From: Planosporangium thailandense
GTDB taxonomy: Bacteria > Actinomycetota > Actinomycetes > Mycobacteriales > Micromonosporaceae
NCBI RefSeq assembly: GCF_011947195.1
Contig: NZ_JAATVY010000010.1
Location: 1 to 64,000 of the forward strand
Reading direction: 5' to 3'
DNA length: 64,000 nucleotides
This document shows positions 8,613 through 17,107 of the stretch, in pieces; within the stretch, counting starts at the first letter, position 1; each line of letters opens with the position of its first letter. The translations under genes were made by a program, and so were the position numbers. The notes under the pieces are model-generated. The model worked only from the letters and a program-made list of their open reading frames with translations, was not told the origin of the DNA and did no database searches.

Positions 8613-9650
8613 ATGGTCGACACGGCAACCGGCAGCTACGCGAACCCGGCCGGCGCGTACACCCGGGACTCGAACTACATCACCACCCGTATCACCGCCG
8701 ACGGGCACGACGGTTACCCGGTGGAGCCCGGACGGTACCGCCTGGTGGTCAGCCGGGCCTGCCCGTGGGCGAACCGGGCCATCATCGTCCGCCGTCTCCT
8801 GGGCCTGGAGGAGGCGCTGTCGCTCGGGGTGTGCGGACCCACCCACGACAAGCGCAGCTGGACGTTCGACCTCGACCCCGGTGGCGTCGACCCCGTACTG
8901 GGCATCGAGCGGATCCAGGACGCCTACTTCGCCCGGTTCCCCGGCTACGACCGGGGCATCACCGTCCCGGCGATCGTCGACGTCCCCACCGGCCAGGTCG
9001 TCACCAACGACTACGCGCAGATCACCCTCGACCTGTCCACCGAGTGGCGGGCCTACCACCGCCCCGGCGCACCCGACCTGTACCCCGAACCGCTGCGCGC
9101 CGAGATCGACGCGGTCAACGAGGTCGTGTACGCCGACGTCAACAACGGCGTGTACAGGTGTGGCTTCGCCGGTACGCAGCAGGCGTACGAGGAGGCCTAC
9201 CACCGGCTGTTCGACCGGCTCGACTGGTTGTCGGCGCGCCTGGCGGGCCAGCGGTACCTCGTCGGCGACACCATCACCGAAGCCGACGTCAGACTGTTCA
9301 CCACGCTCGTGCGCTTCGACGCCGTCTACCACGGCCACTTCAAGTGCAACCGCCAGAAGCTCACCGAGATGCCGGTGCTGTGGGCGTACGCCCGCGACCT
9401 GTTCCAGACCCCCGGCTTCGGCGACACCGTGGATTTCGACCACATCAAGCGCCACTACTACCAGGTACACCGGGACATCAACCCGACCGGCGTCGTCCCC
9501 GTCGGCCCCGACCTCGCCGGGTGGCTGACCCCCCACGGCCGGGAAACGCTCGGTGGACGTCCCTTCGGCGACGGAACGCCGCCGCCTCCGCCGAGGCCGG
9601 ACGAGACCGTACCCGCGGAGCACACCCCGCTCGGCCGGGTACCGAGGTAG
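8613..9650 (+). CDS. Glutathionyl-hydroquinone reductase-like glutathione S-transferase (Xi class)
   Basis: 345 aa protein of the ECM4/YqjG (Xi-class GST, GHR) family, which reduces glutathionyl- or other thiol-hydroquinones. The N-terminal thioredoxin-like domain carries the catalytic SRACPWANRA motif with the CPWA cysteine near residue 51, followed by the all-helical C-terminal domain with NEVVYADVNNGVYRCGFA and the family block ADVRLFTTLVRFD. The C-terminal 40 residues are Pro-rich and probably disordered. Because actinomycetes use mycothiol, the natural thiol may be mycothiol rather than glutathione (inference). ATG at 8613 follows AGGA; the longer frame from 8535 adds residues not found in the family. 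Confidence 0.87.
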   Translation: MVDTATGSYANPAGAYTRDSNYITTRITADGHDGYPVEPGRYRLVVSRACPWANRAIIVRRLLGLEEALSLGVCGPTHDKRSWTFDLDPGGVDPVLGIERIQDAYFARFPGYDRGITVPAIVDVPTGQVVTNDYAQITLDLSTEWRAYHRPGAPDLYPEPLRAEIDAVNEVVYADVNNGVYRCGFAGTQQAYEEAYHRLFDRLDWLSARLAGQRYLVGDTITEADVRLFTTLVRFDAVYHGHFKCNRQKLTEMPVLWAYARDLFQTPGFGDTVDFDHIKRHYYQVHRDINPTGVVPVGPDLAGWLTPHGRETLGGRPFGDGTPPPPPRPDETVPAEHTPLGRVPR

Positions 9651-9671
9651 GACGCGCTCTCCCTCTCCAGG

Positions 9672-10946
9672 TCATTCGCCCAACAGCCGCCTGCCCCAGA
9701 AGTCGTCGCGGGTGCGGACCCCGGGCGGGCACGCGAACAGCCCACTCGACACGTGGCGGACGTACTCGTTGAGCGCGTCGTTGCGGGCCAGCCGGGCCTG
9801 GATCGGCACGAACTGTCTGCGTGGGTCGCGCTGGTAGGCCATGAAGAACAGGCCGGCGTCCAGCCTGCCCAGGCCGTCGGAGCCGTCGACGAAGTTGTAC
9901 CCGCGCCGCAGCAGCCTGGCTCCGCCGTTGGTGTCGGGGTGCGCGAGCCGGACATGCGCGTCCTCGGGCATGACCGGTTCCCCCTCGGCGCCGGTCGCGG
10001 CGAGGTCGACCGGGTCGAACTCGCCACGGCGACCGAGCGGCGCGCCGCTTCCCTTGGCGCGCCCGATGACCGCCTCCTGCTCGGCGAGCGACGTGCGGTC
10101 CCACGTCTCGATCGTCATGCGGATCTTGCGGGTCACCAGGTAGGTGCCGCCGGTCATCCAGTCCGGCCCGTCGCCGGGCTGTACCCACAGGTGCGCGCGC
10201 AGCGCGGCCCCGTCCTCCGCCTTGAGGTTGGCGGTGCCGTCCTTGAACCCGAACAGGTTGCGTGGCGTGGCCTGACTTCGGGACGTCGACGACGTGCGGC
10301 CGAACCCGAGCTGCGACCACCGCAGCGACACCGCGCCGAAGCCGAGCCGCGCCAGGTTGCGAATCGCGTGCACCGCCACCTGCGGGTCGTGCGCACACGC
10401 CTGTACGCACAGGTCGCCGCCGGAGATGGCGGGGTCCAGGGCGTCGCGGGGGAAGGGCGGCAGGTCGGCGAGCGCGGCGGGTCTGCGCTCGGCGATGCCG
10501 AACCGGTCCCGACCGGACGCGTCGCGAAAAAGCGACGGGCCGAAACCGACGGTGAGGGTCAGCCCGGACGGCGGCAGGTCGAGCGCCTCGCCGGTGTCGT
10601 CGGGTGGCGCCTCGGGCGGGCCGGCGACCGCGCCGACCGGTCCGGCGTCCCGGCCGGCGGTCAGTCGGGCCGCGGCGCGCGTCCACTCCCGCAGCAGGTC
10701 GACCAGGTCGGCCCGCCTCTCGGTCGTGACATCGAACGCGACGAAGTGCAGCCGGTCCTGGGCCGGGGTGGTGATGCCCGCCTGGTGCTGGCCGAAGAAC
10801 GCGACGGCGCCGCGGGTGTCGGGCGCGGCCGACCGGTCGTCGATCGCTCCGCGCCCCCACGCACCGGCCACGCCGGCGGCGGTCGCGCCGGCAACCCCGG
10901 CCCCGCCGATGGCCAGCATCCGCCGCCGCGAGATCCCGCTCGTCAT
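9672..10946 (-). CDS. efeB: Deferrochelatase/DyP-type peroxidase EfeB
   Basis: 424 aa Tat-exported heme peroxidase of the DyP family (EfeB/YcdB). The N-terminus has a twin-arginine signal (SRRRMLAIGG, followed by an Ala/Gly-rich stretch). The DyP signature G-x-x-D-G is in FGFKDGTAN, and the heme-ligand histidine region is ACAHDPQ/AVHAIRNLA. EfeB works with EfeO and EfeU in acidic-pH ferrous or heme-iron uptake. It is the last gene of efeU-efeO-efeB, 50 bases after efeO, and is presumably controlled by the IdeR box upstream of efeU. Confidence 0.93.
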   Translation of the reverse strand: MTSGISRRRMLAIGGAGVAGATAAGVAGAWGRGAIDDRSAAPDTRGAVAFFGQHQAGITTPAQDRLHFVAFDVTTERRADLVDLLREWTRAAARLTAGRDAGPVGAVAGPPEAPPDDTGEALDLPPSGLTLTVGFGPSLFRDASGRDRFGIAERRPAALADLPPFPRDALDPAISGGDLCVQACAHDPQVAVHAIRNLARLGFGAVSLRWSQLGFGRTSSTSRSQATPRNLFGFKDGTANLKAEDGAALRAHLWVQPGDGPDWMTGGTYLVTRKIRMTIETWDRTSLAEQEAVIGRAKGSGAPLGRRGEFDPVDLAATGAEGEPVMPEDAHVRLAHPDTNGGARLLRRGYNFVDGSDGLGRLDAGLFFMAYQRDPRRQFVPIQARLARNDALNEYVRHVSSGLFACPPGVRTRDDFWGRRLLGE

Positions 10947-10996
10947 CGCCGCTCCTCTACCCGGTCGCCGTCTCGGTCCGGCTTGCTAGCTGGGTG

Positions 10997-12124
10997 CTAC
11001 TTCTGGGCCGCCACAGCCGCGCCGACCTTGCTGATCGGCTCGGCCAGGCCGTTGATCAGGTCGGACAGCTCCTTGACCTCGGCCGTGGACAGTTCCGGGT
11101 ACGACTTCCAACCGTTGCCGACCCGGTGCCGGTCAAGGGCGGACTGCACCGCCGCGAACCGGGTGTCCAGCTCGGCCACCAGCGCGCCGTTCCGGGCGGC
11201 GAGGCCGGCGCGCAGCGCGTCGACCGCCACCATCGCCCCCTCCAGGTTGGCGGCGAAGTCCCACAGGTCGGTGTGCGAGTACCGGTCCTCCTCGCCGGTG
11301 ATCTTTCCGGTGGCGACCTCGTCGAGCAGTTCCTTCGCGCCGTTGGCCAGCTGCACCGGTGACAGGCTCACCGACTTGGCCCGGGCCGCCAGCTCCGTGA
11401 CGTCGGCGACGAGCTTGTCCGCGACCGGTCCGTCGGCGCTGACGTCGCCGGTCGTCCAGAGGTCCTTTTCGATCCGGTGGTAGCCGGTCCACTCCTGGCC
11501 GGCCTCCAGGTCGTTCTCGCGGGCGTCGATGGCCGGATCCAGGTCGCCGAACGACTCCGCCACCGGTTCGATGCGCTCCCAATGGGTGCGGGCCACCGGG
11601 TACAGCGCCTTGGCCTTCGCCACGTCGCGCGCCTTGACGGCGGCGGCGAACTCGGTCGTCCTGGCCAGCAGGTCGTCGGCTTCACGGGAGACGTATGTCC
11701 GGTACGTGTCCACGGCGGCCTTCAGCTTCGGGTCGGTGGTGAGGGCCCGCGAGGTCCCGGTCACGGTCAGCTTGACCCGGATGCCGTCGCCCTTCTGGCC
11801 AGGCTTGCAGGCGCCCTGGTACTCGCCGGCAGCCAGCTCCACGGGCAGCTTCCGGGTGACGCCGGGCGCGATGTTCTCCACCTCGCCCTTGATGGCGCCG
11901 TCCTTGTCGTACACATAGAACTCGGTGATCTTGTCACCCTTGTTGGTCACCGCGAAGGTGTGCGTGCCGGCCGGCAGTTCGGTCCGGGCCACCTGACAGC
12001 CGGTTTCGGTGGCGGTGACGCCGATCGTGGTGCCGTGCGCGGTGCCGCGACCGTCGCAGGCGGACAGACCCGTGAGGGTGAGGACGCCGAGCGTGATCGA
12101 GGTGGCGTGACGGGGGATGGGCAT
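10997..12124 (-). CDS. efeO: Iron uptake lipoprotein EfeO (cupredoxin plus imelysin/M75 domain)
   Basis: 375 aa extracytoplasmic iron-binding component of the EfeUOB system. A lipoprotein signal ends in LTGLSAC, giving Cys at about 23. Next comes a cupredoxin-like domain (about 35-125; TELPAGTHTFAVTNKG and a CKPG cysteine) and then an alpha-helical M75/imelysin domain with the metal-binding HxxE motif in WTGYHRIEKDLW. This two-domain order is the usual long EfeO. It begins 55 bases downstream of efeU's stop, in the same direction. Confidence 0.93.
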   Translation of the reverse strand: MPIPRHATSITLGVLTLTGLSACDGRGTAHGTTIGVTATETGCQVARTELPAGTHTFAVTNKGDKITEFYVYDKDGAIKGEVENIAPGVTRKLPVELAAGEYQGACKPGQKGDGIRVKLTVTGTSRALTTDPKLKAAVDTYRTYVSREADDLLARTTEFAAAVKARDVAKAKALYPVARTHWERIEPVAESFGDLDPAIDARENDLEAGQEWTGYHRIEKDLWTTGDVSADGPVADKLVADVTELAARAKSVSLSPVQLANGAKELLDEVATGKITGEEDRYSHTDLWDFAANLEGAMVAVDALRAGLAARNGALVAELDTRFAAVQSALDRHRVGNGWKSYPELSTAEVKELSDLINGLAEPISKVGAAVAAQK

Positions 12125-12179
12125 GGTGGACCGGACTCCTCGCGGACGGGTGGGTGGGACGACGGGGGAGGTCGCGGTG

Positions 12180-13040
12180 CTAGCTCGCGGGGGCGCCCTC
12201 GGCCGGCGCCGCCGGCTTCGTGCGTGCCGTGCGGGCGCCGCGCAGGAACAGCAGCAGCACCGGTACCGCGTAGCCGACCCAGGCGCACACCTCGAACCAG
12301 CTCATGGTCGGCGTCAGGTTGAACATGCCGCTGAGCAGGGCCGAGTACCAGGCGCCCGGGTCGATCACGCCGGAGACGTCGAACGCGAGGTTGTCTCCGC
12401 CGGGCAGGACGCCGGCTTCGTGGAAGTCGTGTACGGCGTACTTGAGGATGCCCGCGGCGACCAGGACCAGCAGCAGTCCGGTCCACGTGAAGAACGTGCC
12501 CAGATTGATGCGTACCGCGCTGGCGTACAGGGCCCAGCCGAGCGCCACGGCGGTGGCCAGCCCCAATGCGATGCCGACGAGTGGACCGGCCGACGTGGTC
12601 GCCCCCTGCGCCGCGGCGTAGAACAGCATCGCGGTCTCCAGCCCTTCCCGGACGACGGCCAGGAAAGCCATGCCGACGACGGCCCAGGCGCCCATCGCGA
12701 GCGCGTCGGACAGCTTCGTGCGCAGCTCCCCGGACAGTCGGCGGGAGGTGCGCCGCATCCAGAAGACCATCCAGGTCACGAACACCACCGCGGCGACCGA
12801 CGTGACGGCGTCGAACAGTTCCCGCTTGTCACCGGGCAGCAGATCCTGTGCCACGAACGTGAGCAGCGCGCCGAAGGCCACCGACAGCCCGATCGCCGCG
12901 GCCACCCCGCTCCAGACGTGGGGGAGGCGCTCCGTGCGGCCGGACTTGACCAGAGACGCGATCAGGATGGTCACGACGAGGGTCGCCTCGAGCCCCTCAC
13001 GCAGGCCGATGAGGTAGTTACCGAGGACGGCGTTGGACAC
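12180..13040 (-). CDS. efeU: Ferrous/ferric iron permease EfeU (FTR1 family)
   Basis: 286 aa integral membrane permease with about seven membrane segments. The two REGLE iron-transport motifs are present, one in helix 1 (LREGLEATLVV, about 12-22) and one in the middle (VREGLETAML). These acidic motifs form the iron path in the FTR1/EfeU family. It is first in the efeUOB operon; its start lies 64 bases from a near-consensus IdeR/DtxR box, so repression by iron is expected. Confidence 0.94.
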   Translation of the reverse strand: MSNAVLGNYLIGLREGLEATLVVTILIASLVKSGRTERLPHVWSGVAAAIGLSVAFGALLTFVAQDLLPGDKRELFDAVTSVAAVVFVTWMVFWMRRTSRRLSGELRTKLSDALAMGAWAVVGMAFLAVVREGLETAMLFYAAAQGATTSAGPLVGIALGLATAVALGWALYASAVRINLGTFFTWTGLLLVLVAAGILKYAVHDFHEAGVLPGGDNLAFDVSGVIDPGAWYSALLSGMFNLTPTMSWFEVCAWVGYAVPVLLLFLRGARTARTKPAAPAEGAPAS

Positions 13041-13103
13041 CCGGGCTCCTGACGCTCGGCACCGGCGTCGCCGGTGGTGGGGATTGGACGGTCTCCGTTC
13101 TAG

Positions 13104-13122
13104 TTAGGTAAGGCTTACCTAC
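13104..13122. promoter_or_regulatory. IdeR/DtxR iron box upstream of efeU
   Basis: TTAGGTAAGGCTTACCTAC is an almost perfect 19-base inverted repeat matching the known actinobacterial IdeR/DtxR consensus (TTAGGTTAGGCTAACCTAA). It lies in the efeU-cbtB intergenic space, 64-82 bases before efeU's start codon, where iron-loaded IdeR would block transcription. Confidence 0.9.
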
Positions 13123-13289
13123 ATAAGCGGGAGTGTCAAGGCAGGGCGATCTTCACCACGCCTGCGCCCGGACGCTCACCAACGGCCACTGCATGGTGCG
13201 GGCCGTCGCCACCGCCCGGTTGCTCCGTCGCCGACCTCCCCGTTGCCGCTGTGGCACCCGCGCGGGTTGACGGCGCACCGCACCCGCCC

Positions 13290-13410
13290 GTAGCGTCGGC
13301 AGCAACCGTTGTGACGGCGCGGGAAGCCGGTGAGAATCCGGCGCGGTCGCGCCACTGTGGTCGGTCCGCCCCCTGAGGGGGACCGGGAGCCAGACCCCAC
13401 GCCGTCACTG
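13290..13410 (+). ncRNA. Cobalamin (adenosylcobalamin) riboswitch
   Basis: The conserved B12 aptamer blocks are present in order: GGGAAGCCGGTGAGAATCC at 13321-13339, CGCGCCACTGTGG at about 13348-13360, and the B12-box-like GGGAGCCAGACCCC at 13385-13398. The arms GACGGCG (13313-13319) and CGCCGTC (13400-13406) pair to close the structure. A further hairpin CGGGA/TCCCG (13421-13437) abuts the GAGGAGG ribosome site of cbtB, so control is probably at translation start. Riboswitches of this class switch off B12 and cobalt genes when cobalamin is plentiful, which suits the cbtBA genes downstream. Confidence 0.92.
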
Positions 13411-13451
13411 ACCCACTGAGCGGGACGCGTGATCCCGAGGAGGTCCATCAC

Positions 13452-13670
13452 ATGGCTGACGCCGCGCTGTCTACCCCTACCGCGACACCGACTCCGGCGC
13501 CGATCCCGCTGCGCCACCTACTGCCCTGGGCGGTCTTCGGGCTGTTGCTGGCTGCCCTGGCGATCTACTTCGTCGGTGCCGAACAGGGCGCCACTTCCCT
13601 GATCGGCGGCCACTGGGTGCACGAGTTCACCCACGACGGCCGGCACCTGCTCGGCTTCCCCTGCCACTGA
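13452..13670 (+). CDS. cbtB: Cobalt transporter subunit CbtB
   Basis: 72 aa protein with one membrane segment (about 25-45) and the family's His-rich tail, WVHEFTHDGRHLLGFPCH. CbtB is the small partner of CbtA in B12-regulated cobalt uptake; the histidines and cysteine probably bind Co2+. The start is ATG 13452 after GAGGAGG. It is the first gene behind the cobalamin riboswitch and lies 18 bases before cbtA. Confidence 0.93.
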   Translation: MADAALSTPTATPTPAPIPLRHLLPWAVFGLLLAALAIYFVGAEQGATSLIGGHWVHEFTHDGRHLLGFPCH

Positions 13671-13688
13671 CGGCCGGCGATCGCAACC

Positions 13689-14426
13689 ATGAGCGCACGT
13701 ACATTGCTGGTGCGCGGCATGCTCGTCGGCGTGGCCGCCGGCCTGCTCGCGTACCTGTTCGCCACCGCCTTCGGCGAGTCCCCGGTCAACTCCGCGATCG
13801 CCTTCGAGGCCGCGCACACCCCACCCGGCGACCACGACCCCGAACTGGTCAGCCGCACCGTCCAGTCCACCCTAGGCCTGGCCGCCGCGGTCGTGGTCTA
13901 CGGCGCCGCGCTCGGCGGCATCGTCGCCCTCGTCTTCGCGGTCGTCTACGGCCGGCTCGGCCGGCTGGCCGCCCGCCCCACCGCGCTGCTGGTCGCCGCG
14001 GCCGGGTTCGTCGCCGTCGAGCTGGTGCCGTTCCTGATCTACCCGGCCAACCCGCCCGCCGTCGGAAGCTCGGAGACCATCGGCCGGCGCACCGCCCTGT
14101 ACTTCACGATGATCGGCATCACCGTCGCCGCCGGCATCGGTGCGACGCTGCTCGGCCGTAACCTGACCGCCAGGCTGGGCACCTGGAACGCGGCCCTCAT
14201 CGCGGCCGCGACGTTCGTGGCCGTCGTCGCGGCCGGCGCGGCGTTGCTGCCGGCGGTGGACGAGGTGCCCGCCGACTTCCCCGCCACCGTGCTGTGGCGC
14301 TTCCGGCTCGCCTCGGTCGGCACCCAACTGGTGCTGTGGACGACGATCGGGTTGCTGTTCGGCGCGCTCACCGAACGCGGCGAACGTCGTCGTACCGGCG
14401 CGCTGCGTTCCGCTCCGCCCGGATGA
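13689..14426 (+). CDS. cbtA: Cobalt transporter CbtA
   Basis: 245 aa membrane protein with about six membrane segments, matching CbtA, the main subunit of predicted cobalt transporters. The N-terminal LLVRGMLVGVAAGLLAYLFA, the periplasmic AHTPPGDHDPELVSRTVQS loop and the FLIYPANPPAVG loop are typical of the family. It is co-transcribed with cbtB under the cobalamin riboswitch. Its TGA overlaps the next gene's ATG (ATGA at 14423-14426). Confidence 0.92.
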   Translation: MSARTLLVRGMLVGVAAGLLAYLFATAFGESPVNSAIAFEAAHTPPGDHDPELVSRTVQSTLGLAAAVVVYGAALGGIVALVFAVVYGRLGRLAARPTALLVAAAGFVAVELVPFLIYPANPPAVGSSETIGRRTALYFTMIGITVAAGIGATLLGRNLTARLGTWNAALIAAATFVAVVAAGAALLPAVDEVPADFPATVLWRFRLASVGTQLVLWTTIGLLFGALTERGERRRTGALRSAPPG

Positions 14427-15178
14427 GCGCACTCCTTCCTTCAGCGGACCTTGAGCCCGTGGCCGCCGCGGACATCGTCGCGGCGGTGCGCCGCGCCGGG
14501 CACGACAACCCGCTGCTCGGTATCGACGCCGCCCGCCAGCCGCCAGCCGGCACCCCTGCCGCCGAGCTGTGCGCCAACGCGGGCGATGCGGCGGCGGGGC
14601 TGGTCGACGCGGTAGGGGCCTGGCTCGGCATCAGGGAGCGGCGGGTGGCCGCCTCGCTGGTGGTGCTCGGCTACGCCGCCCGCCTTGTCGGCCCTGCCGT
14701 CGCGGTCCTGCTGCGCGACGGCATCCTGCTCGACGTGCGTCCAGCGCAGGTCAGATACACCTTCGTCCCGGGCGGCGGCTTCCGCCTCAGCCTGCCGCAG
14801 CCCGCCGGCTGGCGAGGCTCCGCACCCGTCCTCCACCGCCGCTGGCAGGAGCATGTCATCGACGAGCACCTGAGGCCCCTCATCGCCTCCGTTCGCGGCG
14901 TCGTCCCGGTCGCCGCCGGACTCCTGTGGGGAAACGTCGCCTCCGGCCTCACCGGCGCCCTGCGCGCTCTCGCCGGCACCGTCCCGGCCGACCTGTGCCA
15001 CCGCACCGGACTGACCCTGCTCCGGCATCCCGCCCTCGCTGGCAGCGGCCGGCTCGCCCTTGACGCCGGCCAGCTCGCCTTCACCCGGCGCAGTTGCTGC
15101 CTGTACTACCGGATCGACGGCGGTGGCACCTGCGGCGACTGCCCGCTCAGCTCGCCGCGCCGCTCGACGACCGCCTGA
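14423..15178 (+). CDS. FhuF-like 2Fe-2S protein
   Basis: 251 aa protein of the FhuF / siderophore-iron reductase family. The C-terminus has the FhuF cluster motif C-C-x10-C-x2-C in RRSCCLYYR ... CGDC, which ligates a 2Fe-2S cluster, and RTGLTLLRHPALAGSGRL precedes it as usual. FhuF reduces ferric siderophores in the cytoplasm. Here the gene overlaps cbtA by ATGA and lies behind a cobalamin riboswitch, not an iron box, so a role in reducing cobalt or a corrinoid is worth considering (inference). The start at 14423 rests on the overlap; the track's longer frame reads back through cbtA. Confidence 0.85.
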   Translation: MSALLPSADLEPVAAADIVAAVRRAGHDNPLLGIDAARQPPAGTPAAELCANAGDAAAGLVDAVGAWLGIRERRVAASLVVLGYAARLVGPAVAVLLRDGILLDVRPAQVRYTFVPGGGFRLSLPQPAGWRGSAPVLHRRWQEHVIDEHLRPLIASVRGVVPVAAGLLWGNVASGLTGALRALAGTVPADLCHRTGLTLLRHPALAGSGRLALDAGQLAFTRRSCCLYYRIDGGGTCGDCPLSSPRRSTTA

Positions 15179-15296
15179 CAGCGACCCGGACGGCAAAGCC
15201 CCACGGACAGCAAACGCGTCGTCGCCGGGCTGTCGCCATATCGGCAGGTACCGGGGGCAGCCAGCCTTGAGTTCATCAACGCTGATGCGCCCTGCA

Positions 15297-15491
15297 TCAC
15301 TCCGGCTCTGGTCGCCGGTTGTACCGCTCCAGCGTGGCTCGATCAGTGGAGCCCTCCTGGAAGATCAGCTCCCAGGGGCCGGTGTTCACGTCCATCTCCT
15401 TGCCGAAACCCACCCACTTGCCAGCCATACGTCGCCCCGTGGGCTCGGCGAGCAGCTGCCAGTCGGTCCGCCCAAACCGGCAGTGCGTCAC
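15297..15491 (-). CDS. Small hypothetical protein
   Basis: 64 aa from GTG 15491 (a TTG at 15518 would add nine residues). It has a compact, protein-like composition: a tryptophan-rich beta-type pattern (DWQLLAEPTG, KWVGFGKEMDVN, GPWELIFQEG) followed by an amphipathic TDRATLERYNR tail. No family was recognised and no strong ribosome site is visible. It is divergent from the membrane protein at 15568. It may be spurious, but its composition differs from the Arg/Ala-rich shadow frames nearby. Confidence 0.4.
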   Translation of the reverse strand: MTHCRFGRTDWQLLAEPTGRRMAGKWVGFGKEMDVNTGPWELIFQEGSTDRATLERYNRRPEPE

Positions 15492-15567
15492 AGAGCCGTT
15501 GTCGGCCGGCCCGGCCAACCCGGAGGCGCTTCACGCAGACGTTGACCGGGCACCCTACCCTGACGCT

Positions 15568-16332
15568 GTGTTATCGAATGACAGCACAGCGTCCGCCGAG
15601 TACGGGCAGCAGAAGGTCATTCAACGATCGCGACTGTTCGTCGTGCTTCCCGCGGCGGCGCTTGTCGTGCTCGCGGTCGGCCTGGTCTGGGAAATCGTGC
15701 GGACCAATATGGACGGTTCCGTGGTTCACCGGTGGCCATGGGGCTTCTCGTTGTTGCCGATCGACACCGCCGCCACGCTGGTGACGGCGGTAGGCGGACT
15801 GATGCTCGCACGTGCGCAGTACGCGCGGACCCAACGGCCATCGCTCGGCTTCAGCGTAGATGCCAAAGGAGCGAATCCTGAGGACGCTGTCGGGGCCGAG
15901 TGGTGGCAGCTCCACATATTCAACGGCGGCCCGGGCCTGGGGGTGGTCAGCCTGGTCGAGTACCGTGCGCAGTTCCGTGACGGCGGTCGCGGTCACGAGG
16001 GGCGCGGTTCTTGGTGCTCGCTGAGCGACGTCAGGACTGTTCTGCGCGATCACGGCCTCGAAGACCAGCGCGACTACTACCTGGTGTGGCTCGGGAAAGG
16101 CGCTCCTCTCACCCCTGTCCAGCGGGCACGAGACGGATGTCTGCTCGCAACGTTCAACAGGCGCGCCCTCGGTGCGCTGGCGGTGTTCGACATCAGGCTG
16201 CGGGTGCGGGACAGCGTCGGGGACGAGCACGAAAGGGTCCTGCAACTGGTTCACCATCTGCCGAATGCCGTCGCGGAAGCTCTCGGCAAGCAGCGGCAAC
16301 GTACGGGGGACGACGGCTCGCGCCGGTCGTGA
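15568..16332 (+). CDS. Hypothetical membrane-anchored protein
   Basis: 254 aa. Two hydrophobic segments at the N-terminus (about 20-45, LFVVLPAAALVVLAVGLVW, and 60-85) are followed by a soluble domain of about 165 residues with a mixed alpha/beta pattern (WWQLHIFNGGPGLGVVSLVEY, YYLVWLGKGAPL, ALAVFDIRLRVRD). The layout resembles actinobacterial two-helix membrane proteins of unknown function. The start is taken at GTG 15568, just before the first membrane segment; the frame is open further upstream but without protein-like character. No function is assigned. Confidence 0.6.
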   Translation: MLSNDSTASAEYGQQKVIQRSRLFVVLPAAALVVLAVGLVWEIVRTNMDGSVVHRWPWGFSLLPIDTAATLVTAVGGLMLARAQYARTQRPSLGFSVDAKGANPEDAVGAEWWQLHIFNGGPGLGVVSLVEYRAQFRDGGRGHEGRGSWCSLSDVRTVLRDHGLEDQRDYYLVWLGKGAPLTPVQRARDGCLLATFNRRALGALAVFDIRLRVRDSVGDEHERVLQLVHHLPNAVAEALGKQRQRTGDDGSRRS

Positions 16333-16365
16333 TGCGTGGGTCGTCCAGTGGGTGATACTGGCATC

Positions 16366-16704
16366 GTGATCGACGAGGACGAGACCTTCGACCGGCTGGT
16401 AGCGGCCGCGCGCGCCCAGCTGGCCGCGGGAGTTTCCCTCGAGGAGATCATGGCATTCCTGCGCCGCGAGGGCCTGTGGCAGCTCCAGTCCATCAAAGTC
16501 TTGAGGTGGGCCACAGGCGTGGGTCTGGCGGAGGCGAAGCACCTCATCCACACGAGCGCTACGTGGGCCGATCAACGACGGGCCGCCGACGAGTTGCACG
16601 AGGTGTTGACCCAGGCGATCACGGACCTGGTGGATTCCATCGACGCCGACGGCTGCGTCGACTTGACCGATTACCAGACAGGCCCCGACCTGGTGGGCAG
16701 CTAG
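16366..16704 (+). CDS. Small protein with bL12 C-terminal-like motif
   Basis: 112 aa from GTG 16366. The segment SIKVLRWATGVGLAEAKHLIH resembles the C-terminal domain of ribosomal protein bL12 (IKVIREVTGLGLKEAKDLV) in pattern, preceded by a helix (SLEEIMAFLRREGLWQ) and followed by an acidic helical tail. Small stand-alone bL12-like proteins of unknown role occur in actinomycetes. It may fold back on ribosome-associated factors, but that is speculation. Its stop overlaps by four bases the end of the convergent STAS gene. Confidence 0.6.
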   Translation: MIDEDETFDRLVAAARAQLAAGVSLEEIMAFLRREGLWQLQSIKVLRWATGVGLAEAKHLIHTSATWADQRRAADELHEVLTQAITDLVDSIDADGCVDLTDYQTGPDLVGS

Positions 16705-17027
16705 GCGGCGCCGGCCTTGCCCGCGCGGGTGAGCGCGTCGAGAACACCGGTCACCGTCAGTGCCCGGAGCACGTAACCGCGCGGCCGGGTGAGGACGAAC
16801 TCCAGGCCGTGCTGACGTGCCGCGTGGGACGCGACGACCAGCGCGCCGATGCCCACCGAGTCGATGAACGCCAGGCCGCCGACGTCGACGACGATGCGGG
16901 CGGGACGTCCCGCGACGGCACCGGTCAGCGCCGCGCGGAGCTGATCGACCGTGGTCAAGTCAGCGTCACCGACAAGGGTGATCACGAACTCGTCGCCGTT
17001 CGAGCGCGTGGCGCAGGTCAGTTTCAC
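16701..17027 (-). CDS. STAS-domain anti-sigma factor antagonist
   Basis: 108 aa, a single STAS domain as in SpoIIAA/RsbV. The phospho-acceptor motif is present: VDVGGLAFIDSVGIGALVVA, with Ser in DSVGIG. Such proteins, when dephosphorylated, bind anti-sigma kinases and free a sigma factor. It is downstream of the two-component pair (80 bases after the response regulator) in the same direction, so it may belong to the same regulatory unit. No partner kinase (RsbW) is visible here. Confidence 0.88.
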   Translation of the reverse strand: MKLTCATRSNGDEFVITLVGDADLTTVDQLRAALTGAVAGRPARIVVDVGGLAFIDSVGIGALVVASHAARQHGLEFVLTRPRGYVLRALTVTGVLDALTRAGKAGAA

Positions 17028-17107
17028 GGGGCCTATCGTTCCTTACCGTCGGCCTGCTGTGGGCCCGGCTCCCCGCCCTTGAACCGGAAAGAGGGTTCCA
17101 TGAACGG

